Shown here: one piece after another, positions 1 through 9,826 of the stretch
How positions within the stretch are numbered: position 1 is the first letter of the stretch
Layout of the letters: the number at the start of each line of letters is the position of its first letter
Source: Brevundimonas sp. UBA5936
Lineage (GTDB): Bacteria > Pseudomonadota > Alphaproteobacteria > Caulobacterales > Caulobacteraceae
Direction of reading: 5' to 3'
Length of the DNA: 64,000 bases
Assembly: GCA_002430835.1 (NCBI GenBank)
Contig: DJDA01000109.1
Coordinates: forward strand, 18,348 to 82,347
Made by a program: the position numbers and the translations under genes
Notes under the pieces: model-generated
Databases searched by the model: none
The model's input: the letters and a program-made list of their open reading frames with translations, nothing else
Told to the model about the DNA's origin: nothing

Positions 1-25
1 GGGGACGATCTCGCGCGCTATCTAA

Positions 26-484
26 TCAAGCGACCTGCTCGACAACGAGCGTCCGGCCATTGAACTCCACCGTCTCCCCGGCCTTCGCGCCTTCGATCGC
101 TTCAAAGATAGGCGCCTGGGTCGAGATGCCCATGAACTCGTGGCCATGGCAGGTGAACCTTGAAGTGGATACGGCGACCACGAACAAGCGGCCTGACAGC
201 TTGATCACGGCGCCTTCGGTCACGGTCGATTTCGGCCCGAAGTCGATCTCCTTCAGACGGTCGAGCTTGTCGGCCTGATCGTCCAGCGTATCGTCCAGCG
301 CCTCCGCCAGGTCGCTCGCCACTTCCGCCTGGGCCTGCTCATCGTTCTCGATGGGCTCGCTCCGGTCGAGCCGGGCCGTCGCCACATAGTCCAGATAGTT
401 CTCCCGGGCGCTTCTGAGAGCAGCGGCCTCCAGCGACAGCATCGTCTCCCGGATGTCGCTCTTGTTGATCGACGCTTCAGACAT
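26..484 (-). CDS. GreA/GreB C-terminal-like protein
   Basis: About 152 residues. The N-terminal two thirds are acidic and predicted helical. The last 60 residues (VTEGAVIKLSGRLF, then APIFEAIEGAKAGETVEFNGRTL) resemble the FKBP-like C-terminal domain of GreA/GreB transcript-cleavage factors, which binds RNA polymerase. A TTG lies nine codons upstream without a ribosome binding site, so the ATG was preferred. It is followed on the same strand by no clear partner. The family assignment rests on remembered motif similarity only; an RNA-polymerase-binding role is inferred. Confidence 0.6.
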   Translation of the reverse strand: MSEASINKSDIRETMLSLEAAALRSARENYLDYVATARLDRSEPIENDEQAQAEVASDLAEALDDTLDDQADKLDRLKEIDFGPKSTVTEGAVIKLSGRLFVVAVSTSRFTCHGHEFMGISTQAPIFEAIEGAKAGETVEFNGRTLVVEQVA

Positions 485-541
485 GGCAGTCTCGTTTGAT
501 TGGTTTGACAAAGGTTGGGGTCGGGCTTGGATCGGGCGCGA

Positions 542-1153
542 TCAGCTCTCTTCGACGGTGGTGTCCCGGGACGGATCGAAACCGTCGTCATCAGTCGCTT
601 CCGGACCTTGGTACGGGACCCGGATTAGGCGCGGATCGCGGATTATGCTCGTCACCAACCAGACATAGGTCTGTTCGGCGGTGTCGAAGCCGAGGATGGA
701 AAAGACGCCGCCGAAGGGGCAATCCGGAAAGTCGGGGAATCCTTCGCGCAGCACGTAGCGCTCCGGATCGCTCTCGAACTCGCTTTTGAAGACTTTTCGC
801 AGCCCATGCTTGCTGGGCACATCGCCATCCTGGATGACTGTCGTGTGTCGCGCCTCCGTCAACTTCCGGGAAAGATCGCGACTGCAGAGCTCATCGAAGA
901 CATCGAAGGCGTCGATCAGCAAACCCTTGTGCTGCGTCGCAGGGTCGGTGATCGCATAGATGTTAGAGACATCGCCGGCGTCTTCGCCACTTTCCAGCCG
1001 CAACGCTGCGTCGACCTCAATGTCGCAGGCGTTCAGCGTGGATCCGAGTTTCAGATCGATCAGTTGACCGTCCTTGACGCGATACTCCCGATCGTAGCCC
1101 TTGCCGACCAAGGCCTGAACGGTCGTCAGGACATCTCCCACTTCGGATCGCAT
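542..1153 (-). CDS. Two-part hypothetical protein with a C-terminal domain duplicated elsewhere in the window
   Basis: 203 residues. The first ~95 residues (VQALVGKGYDREYRVKDG, CDIEVDAALRLE, YAITD, KGLLIDAFDVF) resemble small uncharacterised proteins often mislabelled phosphoribosylpyrophosphate synthetase. The last ~75 (RKVFKSEFESDPERYVLREG, FGGVFSILGFDT, YVWLVTSIIRDPRL) match a second gene at 11240-11563 nearly residue for residue. The ATG has a strong GGGGAGAG site upstream. The function of neither part is known to me. Confidence 0.75.
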   Translation of the reverse strand: MRSEVGDVLTTVQALVGKGYDREYRVKDGQLIDLKLGSTLNACDIEVDAALRLESGEDAGDVSNIYAITDPATQHKGLLIDAFDVFDELCSRDLSRKLTEARHTTVIQDGDVPSKHGLRKVFKSEFESDPERYVLREGFPDFPDCPFGGVFSILGFDTAEQTYVWLVTSIIRDPRLIRVPYQGPEATDDDGFDPSRDTTVEES

Positions 1154-1370
1154 GGCTCTCTCCCCTGCTGACCGCCCCGCCGGCAGTCACGGACTTACGC
1201 TATTGAGGGGACGCCGCAGGCGACCGCGCCCCCTTGGGGCGAGCGCCCGGGACCGGGTGCAGTCCGCGGATGAAGCGGCGTCACGCCTCGGTTATGGATG
1301 GCGCGGTCGAAGGCGCGAAACGTGACGGGAACCGGGCGCGGGTGTCGCGCCGGTTCCCGCCATCTAGCTG

Positions 1371-1904
1371 TCAGCCCGTCGCGGTCTGACCAGCCTGCGC
1401 TTGCGCAGCGGTCCGTCTCGGCAGGACCCAGTCGGGCCTGGGGAAGTGACAGGTGTAGCCGTTGGGCCGCTTCTCCAGGTAGTCCTGGTGTTCCGGTTCA
1501 GCTTCCCAGAAGTCCCCCACCGGCTCGACCTCGGTGACGACCTTGCCGGACCACAGTCCGGACGCGTCGACGTCGGCGATCGTGTCCACGGCGACGCGCT
1601 TCTGCTCCTCATCGACGTAGTAGATGCCGGACCGGTACGACAGACCGCGGTCGTTGCCTTGCCGATTGAGCGTCGTCGGATCGTGGATCTGGAAGAAGTA
1701 TTCCAGGATGTCACGGTAGGTCGTCTTTTCCGGATCGAAGACGATCTCGATGCCTTCGGCGTGGGTTCCGTGGTTGCGGTAGGTGGCGTTGGGAACATCT
1801 CCGCCGGTGTACCCGACGCGAGTGGACACCACGCCGGGGCGTTTGCGGATCAGATCCTGCATGCCCCAGAAGCACCCGCCGGCGAGAACTGCGCGTTGAT
1901 GCAT
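1371..1904 (-). CDS. msrA: Peptide methionine-S-sulfoxide reductase MsrA
   Basis: 177 residues. It reduces the S-epimer of methionine sulfoxide in proteins, repairing oxidative damage in the cytosol. The catalytic GGCFWG motif sits near residue 11, followed by the family signatures [12 protein letters not shown] and [11 protein letters not shown]. The start lies two bases after the msrB stop, so the two are a tight msrB-msrA operon. No signal peptide is visible. Length fits the bacterial MsrA family. Confidence 0.95.
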   Translation of the reverse strand: MHQRAVLAGGCFWGMQDLIRKRPGVVSTRVGYTGGDVPNATYRNHGTHAEGIEIVFDPEKTTYRDILEYFFQIHDPTTLNRQGNDRGLSYRSGIYYVDEEQKRVAVDTIADVDASGLWSGKVVTEVEPVGDFWEAEPEHQDYLEKRPNGYTCHFPRPDWVLPRRTAAQAQAGQTATG

Positions 1905-1906
1905 GG

Positions 1907-2350
1907 TTAGGCCTCCTGAACCTGATCGAGATATTCGCCGTATCCCTCGGCCTCCATCTCATCGCGGGCGATGAAGCGGAGCGATGCGGAGTTGATGCAG
2001 TATCGCAGACCGCCCTTGTCGGACGGTCCGTCCGGGAAGACGTGACCCAGGTGGCTGTCGCCATGAACGGACCTCACCTCGGTCCGGACCATGCCGTGGC
2101 TGCTGTCGCGGATCTCGTTGACGTGGGCCGGCACGATCGGCTTCGTGAAGCTGGGCCAGCCCGAGCCGCTGTCGAACTTGTCGGTCGACGCGAACAGAGG
2201 TTCGCCGGAGACCACATCGACATAGATGCCCGGCTCCTTGTTGTCGTTGTATTCGCCAGTGAACGGCCGCTCGGTGCCGTCTTCCTGGGTTACCCGGCGT
2301 TGCTCGGCGGTCAGCTTATCGATGGCCGACTGCGACTTTTCGAACTTCAT
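1907..2350 (-). CDS. msrB: Peptide methionine-R-sulfoxide reductase MsrB
   Basis: 147 residues. It reduces the R-epimer of methionine sulfoxide, complementing MsrA encoded just downstream. Visible signatures are [35 protein letters not shown] and the catalytic-cysteine segment [12 protein letters not shown]. The two CxxC zinc sites of classical MsrB are absent (IYVDVVSG in place of IYVCxxCG), so it is a zinc-free form. A LysR gene lies about 110 bases upstream on the same strand. Confidence 0.95.
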   Translation of the reverse strand: MKFEKSQSAIDKLTAEQRRVTQEDGTERPFTGEYNDNKEPGIYVDVVSGEPLFASTDKFDSGSGWPSFTKPIVPAHVNEIRDSSHGMVRTEVRSVHGDSHLGHVFPDGPSDKGGLRYCINSASLRFIARDEMEAEGYGEYLDQVQEA

Positions 2351-2460
2351 GATGGTCTCCCGACACTAGGGTTCACGGGGCAGATCGGTGTCGCTTGCAC
2401 GACCCTCCTGTCTCCTGACCAATATCGGGGGCCGAGCGGCTTTGCGCTAATGCGCTCTGC

Positions 2461-3375
2461 CTATTGTTTCGATAGCTCCGATGGTTTCGCGCCCCACCCT
2501 TCTTCCCATGGATGGATCGACGCCAGCTGGGCCAGCTTGCGAATCTCGACAGGAGCGGTCGATCCGGAAACTATGCTGATGACCACCTCGCGTTCCAGGG
2601 CGAAGCCCGCGATCGAGCGCGACGTCAGTCCGGTCGATGCGGCGCACCGTTCAGGCAGAATACAGATCGACCGACCGTCGGCGACCGCGTGCCTGACCCA
2701 GTCCTCCCGATCGGTTCGCAGCCAGGGTCGCAGCGTCACCCCCTGCCCGGCGATGTGCGACCGGACCTGATCGCGAAGCTCGCAGCCCATGCGGTCGACA
2801 TAGGGATAGTCCGCGAGATCCTCGACGCGCACCGTTTCAATCCGGGCCAGAGGGTGATCCAGGGCGCAACCCAGCACCAGTCGCTCCCGAAACAACGGTC
2901 GAATCTCGAGCTTCCTGTCGGCCCGAGGATCACGGGTCGCGATTGCGGCATGGCGGCGCCCGGAGAGCAACGCAGGCGCCTCCCCGCCGGCCTCAAGCGC
3001 ATGCAGGCGGATCTCCACCGTTGGAAGCTGCTCGAGCGCCGAGGCGAAGAACGTCGTGAAGGCCTCCGGCCCGATGGTTGGAGCGACGGAGATGTCGAGG
3101 ACACGATGTCCCCCGTCGGTCCAGTTCCGCGAATGATGGTGGACGCTTTCCAGGGCGCCCATCATGCGTCTGAACTCCACTTCGACATCCTGGCCCAGAC
3201 CGGTGAGACGGCTGTTCTTGCCATCCCGATAGATCAGCGCCCCGCCCAGCTCATCTTCGAGCCTGCGTATCGCGCGCGTCAGGCTCGGCTGGGAGACTCC
3301 GCTCAACCGCGCAGCCGCGGTGAAGTTGAGCGTGTCCGCCAGGTGGAGGAAATAGCTGACCTGATTGAAGTCCAT
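2461..3375 (-). CDS. LysR-family transcriptional regulator
   Basis: 304 residues. The N-terminal winged helix-turn-helix is clear (NQVSYFLHLADTLNFTAAA, VSQPSLTRAIRRLEDELGG); the remainder is a periplasmic-binding-protein-like effector domain. It lies upstream of msrB on the same strand and divergent from the hydrolase-OsmC gene, with 172 bases between. Its helix-turn-helix closely resembles that of the second LysR at 16764-17645. Context suggests an oxidant-responsive regulator, which is inference. Confidence 0.9.
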   Translation of the reverse strand: MDFNQVSYFLHLADTLNFTAAARLSGVSQPSLTRAIRRLEDELGGALIYRDGKNSRLTGLGQDVEVEFRRMMGALESVHHHSRNWTDGGHRVLDISVAPTIGPEAFTTFFASALEQLPTVEIRLHALEAGGEAPALLSGRRHAAIATRDPRADRKLEIRPLFRERLVLGCALDHPLARIETVRVEDLADYPYVDRMGCELRDQVRSHIAGQGVTLRPWLRTDREDWVRHAVADGRSICILPERCAASTGLTSRSIAGFALEREVVISIVSGSTAPVEIRKLAQLASIHPWEEGWGAKPSELSKQ

Positions 3376-3449
3376 GGCCGAGGTAGCCGCCGCGCCTGTC
3401 AGGGGTGTCGGGAGGGGCCGCGGATCGCTTCTTTCCGCAGGCCAATAAG

Positions 3450-3507
3450 TATGCGCGGCGCATATAATGGCGCACCAGGACCTTGTCTATATGCGCGACG
3501 CATATAG
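3450..3507. promoter_or_regulatory. Two palindromic MarR-type operators before the OsmC fusion gene
   Basis: TATGCGCGGCGCATA at 3450-3464 is a perfect palindrome about one centre base. At 3487-3507 the arms CTATATGCG and CGCATATAG surround CGA. Both fit TATGC-N5-GCATA, which recurs before both MarR genes (5356-5370 and 5974-5988). They sit 41-98 bases before the ATG at 3548. They are likely binding sites for one or both MarR proteins. Confidence 0.75.
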
Positions 3508-3547
3508 GGTGGCTGCAGGGCGCTAGCGCGCGATGAAGGACAGAGCC

Positions 3548-4777
3548 ATGGCGACCTCGGTGTTCACGTTCGACGGCGTGAACGGTCATCAAATCACCGG
3601 TCGCCTGGAAGCGCCCGAGACCACCCCACGAGGATGGGCGGTCTTCGCCCACTGCTTCACCTGCGGCAAAGACAATCGAGCCGCCGTCCACATCTCCCGC
3701 GCACTGGCCCGAAGCGGCATCGGGGTCTTGCGGTTTGATTTCGCGGGCTCGGGTCCCGAGGAGCAGCCGGCGGAGACGGCGAACTTCGCCGCGGACGTGG
3801 GAGACTTGAGCGCAGCGGTGAAAGCGATGGCGGCGGCTGGCATGCCGCCGTCGCTTCTGGTGGGGCATAGTCTGGGCGGGGCGGCGGCGCTCGTCGCCGC
3901 ACCGAACCTTCCGGAGATCGCCGCCGTCGCCACGCTCGCCGCCCCCGCCGACGTTCACCATCTGCTGGGTCTGTTCGCCCCGGAAGACCTGGACGCCGTA
4001 AGACGCGACGGAGAGACCGTGGTGACGCTCGCCGAGCGCCCGCTCGTCATCCGCCGAGAGTTCATCGAAGCGATCGACGGCGTGCATGTCGAGACCGCGG
4101 TCGCGGCCTTGCGGCGCCCCCTGCTGGTGATGCATGCCCCGCGAGATGAGGTCGTGGGCATCGATCATGCGTCGCGCATCTTCGGCGCCGCGCATCATCC
4201 CAAGAGCTTCATCTCCCTGCACACGGCCGATCACCTGCTCGCGGAGGTCGCCGACGCCCAATACGCTGCGGCCATGATCGCCGCATGGGCCAACCGCTAC
4301 ATGCCGCTCCTGACTGACGACATGCCCCAACTGGAGATCGCCGCCGGCGTCTCGGCGACCGAAACCCTCGCGGGCAAGTTCCAGCTGACCGTGCGCAGCG
4401 GCGAACACGCGCTTCTGGCGGACGAGCCTGCCTCGGTCGGTGGTCTCGGGAGCGGGCTCTCTCCCTACGAACTGGTCTCGGCCGGACTCGCGGCGTGCAC
4501 CGTCATGACCATGCGGCTTTACGCGAACCGCAAAGGCTGGCCGCTGGAACGCGCCAGCACCACCGTGGAACACGCCAAGGTCTCCGATATGATGCCGCCC
4601 GACCGGTTCACGCGGACCATCACGCTTCAAGGCCCGCTCGACGACAAGCAGAGGGCGCGTATCCTGGAGATCGCCGATCGCTGCCCCGTGGACCTTACGC
4701 TCGTGCGCGGATCGGACGTGCAGACGCGGCTCGCCGGTTCACCGACGCTTCCGGTCGGCAACCTCGATCAATCGTAG
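3548..4777 (+). CDS. Alpha/beta hydrolase fused to an OsmC/Ohr domain
   Basis: About 409 residues. The N-terminal ~255 residues are an alpha/beta hydrolase with nucleophile motif VGHSLGG and a late His in HTADHL. The C-terminal ~140 residues are an OsmC/Ohr thiol peroxidase domain, with one cysteine in AACTVMTM and the second in DRCPVDLTL. OsmC proteins reduce organic hydroperoxides, so the fusion may handle oxidised esters. The ATG at 3548 has AAGGA seven bases upstream, which decides against the ATG at 3533. Twin MarR-type operators precede it and two MarR genes follow on the other strand. Confidence 0.9.
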   Translation: MATSVFTFDGVNGHQITGRLEAPETTPRGWAVFAHCFTCGKDNRAAVHISRALARSGIGVLRFDFAGSGPEEQPAETANFAADVGDLSAAVKAMAAAGMPPSLLVGHSLGGAAALVAAPNLPEIAAVATLAAPADVHHLLGLFAPEDLDAVRRDGETVVTLAERPLVIRREFIEAIDGVHVETAVAALRRPLLVMHAPRDEVVGIDHASRIFGAAHHPKSFISLHTADHLLAEVADAQYAAAMIAAWANRYMPLLTDDMPQLEIAAGVSATETLAGKFQLTVRSGEHALLADEPASVGGLGSGLSPYELVSAGLAACTVMTMRLYANRKGWPLERASTTVEHAKVSDMMPPDRFTRTITLQGPLDDKQRARILEIADRCPVDLTLVRGSDVQTRLAGSPTLPVGNLDQS

Positions 4778-4818
4778 GCGCCGAAGGTGAGACGTCAGGC
4801 CGTAGGCTCACCCGCGGC

Positions 4819-5343
4819 CTAGCGACCGTGGACGCCACGCTCATCAAGCTCGTCGTCGATCGGACAGTCCTTGCAGTCGGCATAGCTGCAGAGCCGGCAG
4901 ACCCGGTAGGAGTGCTCCAGCCCCTGCAGCCGTGAACGCAGGACACGCTCCGAGATCTCACAGAAGAGCGTCATCTCGGCCGGCGTCAAAACCGACAGCC
5001 CGGCGGAGAGCACCTCGTCGCGGGCGCCAAGCACTTGCTCGCTCATGAGCTGTCCGGCTGCGGTGAGATGCAGAGCGCGTGCGCGTCCGTCCGTGGAATG
5101 CTCCCGACGCTCGATCAGCCCTTCGGTCGCGAGGCGGTCGACCAGACGAACCGTTCCCGCGTGTGAGAGACCGACACCGCCCGCCAGCATGCGGATCGAC
5201 AGTCCGGGTTGGTGCGCCAGCAGCGCCAGGGCCGACGCGGTGGGACCCGCGTCCGGCGCGTGGGATGAGGTCGCGCGAAGGATGTCGTCGCTGATCATCA
5301 GCGCGAACGCCCCGAAAACATTGCGGTCACGCAGTCCACCCAT
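4819..5343 (-). CDS. MarR-family regulator with a C-terminal cysteine cluster
   Basis: 174 residues. The winged helix core is visible (LSIRMLAGGVGLSHAGTVRLVDRLATEGLIERR). The tail carries four cysteines in RVCRLCSYADCKDCP, suggesting a metal site or a redox switch, unusual for MarR. A copy of the TATGC-N5-GCATA palindrome lies 13-27 bases upstream of the start, consistent with autoregulation. It faces the hydrolase-OsmC gene convergently. It is a paralogue of the next gene. Confidence 0.88.
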   Translation of the reverse strand: MGGLRDRNVFGAFALMISDDILRATSSHAPDAGPTASALALLAHQPGLSIRMLAGGVGLSHAGTVRLVDRLATEGLIERREHSTDGRARALHLTAAGQLMSEQVLGARDEVLSAGLSVLTPAEMTLFCEISERVLRSRLQGLEHSYRVCRLCSYADCKDCPIDDELDERGVHGR

Positions 5344-5355
5344 GGCCCATCTATA

Positions 5356-5370
5356 TGTGCGCCGGGCATA
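5356..5370. promoter_or_regulatory. MarR-type operator before the first MarR gene
   Basis: TGTGCGCCGGGCATA differs from the TATGC-N5-GCATA consensus at one arm base. It sits directly before the MarR start at 5343, where binding would block transcription or translation initiation. Confidence 0.55.
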
Positions 5371-5469
5371 GACAGCAAGCGGACGCGCGCCCGGTCCGGA
5401 TGCGTGCGCCGAAGGATAATACCTCGATTAAACAATAAGCTGTGGCCACACCGACGTATTTGCTCCGTT

Positions 5470-5961
5470 CTAGCGCGACAATCGGTGCGATGGCTTTCGG
5501 CGGCTCCGCGATACGCTGCGGGTATGGCCATCCACAACTTCGACCGCTCTGCCCTCAAGCAGGCGCTGCGCGGTGGCGCCGAGCCGGGACAGTTCCTCTG
5601 GAGAGAGCGGGGCCAGCCAGGCCTCAACCGCGCGACTGCGCGCTTTCGCCATGTCGGCCATTACCTTCCGGCCGACGGGGGTGAGATGGATGAAGCGGGC
5701 GCGCAGGTCGGACAGCTCCGGGCGCCGCTCAACCAGGCCATCCGCCTCAAGCCTGTCGATCAACCGAACGGTCCCGGCGTGGGATAGGCCGATGCCGTCC
5801 GAAAGTCGGCGAATGGATTGGCCCGAACGGACATTCAGCAGAGACAGGACCGTCGTTGCCGGACCCGGCATCCGCGAGGCCTCACCTGCGGTCGCCGTCA
5901 TCTCATCCGCAACCGCGCTCACCAGCGACCCAAAATAACCTCTGGCGACCGAAGGCTGCAT
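5470..5961 (-). CDS. MarR-family regulator, second copy
   Basis: About 163 residues, with helix-turn-helix LSDGIGLSHAGTVRLIDRLEADGLVERR, almost the same recognition helix as its neighbour at 4819-5343. It lacks the C-terminal cysteine cluster and ends in a basic tail. An upstream ATG at 6006 would put the operator at 5974-5988 inside the gene; the ATG at 5961 places the operator just ahead, matching the neighbour. Near-identical recognition helices imply that the two compete for the same sites. Confidence 0.87.
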   Translation of the reverse strand: MQPSVARGYFGSLVSAVADEMTATAGEASRMPGPATTVLSLLNVRSGQSIRRLSDGIGLSHAGTVRLIDRLEADGLVERRPELSDLRARFIHLTPVGRKVMADMAKARSRAVEAWLAPLSPEELSRLGATAQRLLEGRAVEVVDGHTRSVSRSRRKPSHRLSR

Positions 5962-5973
5962 CAGCCTACGGTA

Positions 5974-5988
5974 TATGCGCCATGCATA
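5974..5988. promoter_or_regulatory. MarR-type operator before the second MarR gene
   Basis: TATGCGCCATGCATA has perfect five-base arms (TATGC and GCATA) around five bases, the same spacing as the sites at 3450 and 3490. It lies 13 bases before the start at 5961. Confidence 0.65.
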
Positions 5989-6111
5989 CGTATCAAGCGA
6001 ACGCACGAGACGTCGACGACCATTGCCCCGAAAGCGGCGAACCGCGCATCACTCCACTAATGAGCGCGGCGCCTGGCTGGCGGCTCGTACGTGAACCCTA
6101 GAGAGGCCCGG

Positions 6112-6969
6112 ATGCCCGACCCCATGTACGACAAGGTCTATCAGGCGACCCATCCCGACATGATGGCCGGCGCGACCACTGACCAGTTGCGCGACCGCTA
6201 TCTGGTCACCGGCTTGTTCGAAGCCGGCAAGATCAGCCTGAACTATTGTCACAACGAGCGCATGATCATCGGCGGCGCCATGCCGATCGGGGACCGGCTC
6301 TCGCTTCCGGTCCACGCCGAACCCCCGTCGCTGGAGGGCAAGCCCCTCTTGCAGGCCCGGGAGCTGGGCTTGGTCAACATCGGCGGGGCCGGCTCGGCCA
6401 CGGTGGACGGTGAGACTGTGGATCTCGCGTTTCGTGATGGCCTCTATGTGCCGATGGGCTCGGGCGACGTCAGCTTCGCCTCGGCCGACGCGTCGAACCC
6501 GGCGAAGTTCTACCTGATCGCCACACCGGCCCACGCCCGCCACGCGCTGGCGAAGATCAGCATCGAAGAGGCCGTGCCGTTGGAAATGGGCGCTCTGGAA
6601 ACCTCCAACGAACGCACGATCTATCAGTACATCGTTCCTGCCAAAATCAGGTCCTGCCAGCTGTTGCTGGGCCTCACCGTCCTGAAACCGGGCAGTGTCT
6701 GGAACACCATGCCGCCGCACCTGCACGACCGCCGCTCCGAGGCCTATCTCTATTTCGGTCTGGGCGAGAACGACCGTGTCTTCCACTTCATGGGCGAGCC
6801 CGACTCAGCCCGTCACATCGTGATGGCAGACGGCGAGGCCGTCATCAGCCCGCCGTGGTCGATCCATATGGGCTCCGGAACCTCCAACTACTCCTTCATC
6901 TGGGGCATGGGCGGCGAAAACCTCGACTACACCGACATGGACAAGCTCGACATCTGTCAGCTGAGATAA
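6112..6969 (+). CDS. kduI: 5-dehydro-4-deoxy-D-glucuronate isomerase
   Basis: 285 residues. It isomerises 4-deoxy-L-threo-5-hexosulose uronate to 3-deoxy-D-glycero-2,5-hexodiulosonate in pectin and uronate breakdown. Recognised by overall KduI sequence: [32 protein letters not shown], and the cupin metal-site segment [17 protein letters not shown]. The ATG at 6112 follows AGAGAGG at good spacing. No kduD or pectinase is adjacent, so it stands alone here. Confidence 0.93.
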   Translation: MPDPMYDKVYQATHPDMMAGATTDQLRDRYLVTGLFEAGKISLNYCHNERMIIGGAMPIGDRLSLPVHAEPPSLEGKPLLQARELGLVNIGGAGSATVDGETVDLAFRDGLYVPMGSGDVSFASADASNPAKFYLIATPAHARHALAKISIEEAVPLEMGALETSNERTIYQYIVPAKIRSCQLLLGLTVLKPGSVWNTMPPHLHDRRSEAYLYFGLGENDRVFHFMGEPDSARHIVMADGEAVISPPWSIHMGSGTSNYSFIWGMGGENLDYTDMDKLDICQLR

Positions 6970-7171
6970 ACGCCTTGAACTGAGGGCCCGGCAACCCGGA
7001 CGTCACAGGGCGGCAAACGCCGGGTCCGCCCCGGCGCGATAAATTCGTCTCCTGGAAACGCGAGACGGAGGACCGGTGCAAGGCGCGTCAGCTGCTCGTG
7101 CAAGCCTGTGGCTATCGAACTCATGTTTGCAGGCCTCTTCTCTCCGCCGTGGTGATCTCCGAGGCTGGGTC

Positions 7172-8347
7172 ATGCCCAAGCCAACGAATGATCCCCAGCG
7201 CCATCCGACGACTTCAGAGTCCCAGGACGCATCGGTCCCGGACCACGCCCCCTCGGCATCGACCGGCGACCTCGACGGGCTGTCTCCCTTCAACGTCACC
7301 CTGCGCCGGCTGCATGGCTGGCGGGACCCGCTGGAGGTTGCGGTCGCGCTTCGGAGCAAGGACGATCTCTTCGTGCTGCTCTCGGACGGCGGCTCCGAAA
7401 GACGACACTCGTTCGTCGCGGCGGAGCCCGACCATGTGGAATCCGCACCGGTCCGCGATCTCGCCCCTATCCGCGATCCCATCCTGTCTCGCGGCGTGGT
7501 CGGGCTTCTTTCGAATGGCCGAGAAGCGTCGGGCGCCCGGCAGGCCCGCGGTCCAGTCTGGCCGGACCTGACGATCGCCCGTTATCCGGCGATGCTCGTC
7601 TTCGATCATGAGGAGCGGAGGGTCTGGAGCCTCGGGCGTGGGCGGGACGGCCCTGCGGCGTCCGCCGCCGTCAGCCGCGCGGCCGGCTGGCTGGCCGTGG
7701 AGTCCACGAGAACGACCATCCCGCCGCCCGCAGTCCGTCTTGAACCTTGTAGGTCCGACACCTTCGGCCCGTCGATCACCGCATCGGCGCACCAGGGGGA
7801 TCCCGACCGGATTGGAGCCGAAGGTCTATGGTCCGGCGCGCTGGCGCCAGGAGGCTGGCCTCTCGACGTGCTGCTGCGTCTTGCCGGCTCGCATGCGCCT
7901 TTCAGCGCCTATTGGCGGATCGGGAACCGGGCGGTCGTATTACACGCCTCCGCCCCCCTCCTGAGCTTCGATCCTGTCGACGGCGACACCGCGTCCCCCG
8001 CGCTCGAGGGCGTGCGCAGGCCTTTGTCGCGAGACGGGTTCGGTCGCGACGACGGCCTCGCTGAGCCTCCTCCGGTGACGCCGCCGGCGCGCGTCGACAT
8101 CGGCTACGCGGACGCCCTGACGGAAGCCCTCGCCGGCACCTTCGGAGGCGCTCTGTTCCACATCGACGAGGAGGAGCGCATGACGGCCTGGGCGTTGATG
8201 ACGATGACGACGTTCGAACGGTCGGGAGACCTCTGGTCGTTTCGCGCCGCAGTCGTCGTCGCTGTCGCCGCGGACAGCGCAATCGAGGGCCGTCTTGAAG
8301 CGATCGAAGCCGCGTTCCAGCCCATGCGAACGGCGCTGGCCGGATAG
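7172..8347 (+). CDS. Degenerate PabB/TrpE-like protein
   Basis: About 391 residues. The N-terminal part (GWRDPLEVAVALRSKDDLFV, LSRGVVGLLSNG, YPAMLVFDHEERRVW) follows the lid and N-terminal domain of aminodeoxychorismate synthase component I. APFSAYWRIGNRAVVLHASAPLLSFD and the tail GGALFHIDEEERMTAWALMT parallel chorismate-binding segments. The family's ETRPIKGTRPR segment and most of the catalytic core between them are missing, so chorismate chemistry is unlikely. A GTG at 7076 with GGAGG four bases upstream is an alternative start, but would add 32 residues unlike the family. Confidence 0.6.
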   Translation: MPKPTNDPQRHPTTSESQDASVPDHAPSASTGDLDGLSPFNVTLRRLHGWRDPLEVAVALRSKDDLFVLLSDGGSERRHSFVAAEPDHVESAPVRDLAPIRDPILSRGVVGLLSNGREASGARQARGPVWPDLTIARYPAMLVFDHEERRVWSLGRGRDGPAASAAVSRAAGWLAVESTRTTIPPPAVRLEPCRSDTFGPSITASAHQGDPDRIGAEGLWSGALAPGGWPLDVLLRLAGSHAPFSAYWRIGNRAVVLHASAPLLSFDPVDGDTASPALEGVRRPLSRDGFGRDDGLAEPPPVTPPARVDIGYADALTEALAGTFGGALFHIDEEERMTAWALMTMTTFERSGDLWSFRAAVVVAVAADSAIEGRLEAIEAAFQPMRTALAG

Positions 8348-8391
8348 TTCGGCAACACCCCTCTCCTTCATCTTATCCCGGGATCTCTGCC

Positions 8392-9399
<1,008 letters not shown>

Positions 9400-9411
9400 T
9401 CGGGACGGCGT

Positions 9412-9437
9412 CGTCGTCCGCCAGGCTTCGGACGACG
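9412..9437. terminator. Inverted repeat between the convergent gap and glutaredoxin genes
   Basis: CGTCGTCCG and CGGACGACG form a perfect nine-base stem around an eight-base loop, 13 bases after the gap stop and just before the glutaredoxin stop. No strong T-run follows, so bidirectional termination is only probable. Confidence 0.45.
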
Positions 9438-9443
9438 CCTGGA

Positions 9444-9701
9444 TCAGGCGGCCAGAAGCGGATCCAGCTCACCGCGATCGTCGAGAGCGAGCATGTCGTC
9501 GCATCCCCCGACATGCGCGCCGTCGATGAAGATCTGCGGAAACGTCGTGCGTCCACCGGATCGGCGGATCATCTCGGCCTTCTTCTCCGGGTCACGGGAG
9601 GCGACGATCTCGTGGACGTCGGCGCCTTTGCGTCCCAGCAGATCCATCGCGGTCGTGCAGTAGGGGCATCCGGGTTTGGTGTAGATGACGACCTTGGCCA
9701 T
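9444..9701 (-). CDS. grxC: Glutaredoxin 3 (GrxC-like)
   Basis: 85 residues with the dithiol active site KPGCPYCTTAMDLL, the cis-proline segment TTFPQIFIDG and the GG motif HVGGCDDMLAL. It reduces protein disulfides and glutathionylated thiols using glutathione. AAGGAGAA lies at good spacing before the ATG at 9701; the longer open frame extending upstream to 10124 reads through the thiolase gene in another frame and is rejected. Confidence 0.95.
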   Translation of the reverse strand: MAKVVIYTKPGCPYCTTAMDLLGRKGADVHEIVASRDPEKKAEMIRRSGGRTTFPQIFIDGAHVGGCDDMLALDDRGELDPLLAA

Positions 9702-9826
9702 CGGGTTCTCCTTCGAGACTGAGTGTGCAGCGCCAACGACGGCGCCGACGTTGTGAACCGGTCTTGTCTCCGGTGAGGATGCGAACACCCGTGGACCGTA
9801 ACGCACATATCGCGGTGCAGATGTCC

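Noticed and set aside
3251..4630. 459-residue minus-strand frame
   Set aside because: Antisense to the hydrolase-OsmC fusion, which has full domain motifs; the frame has none.
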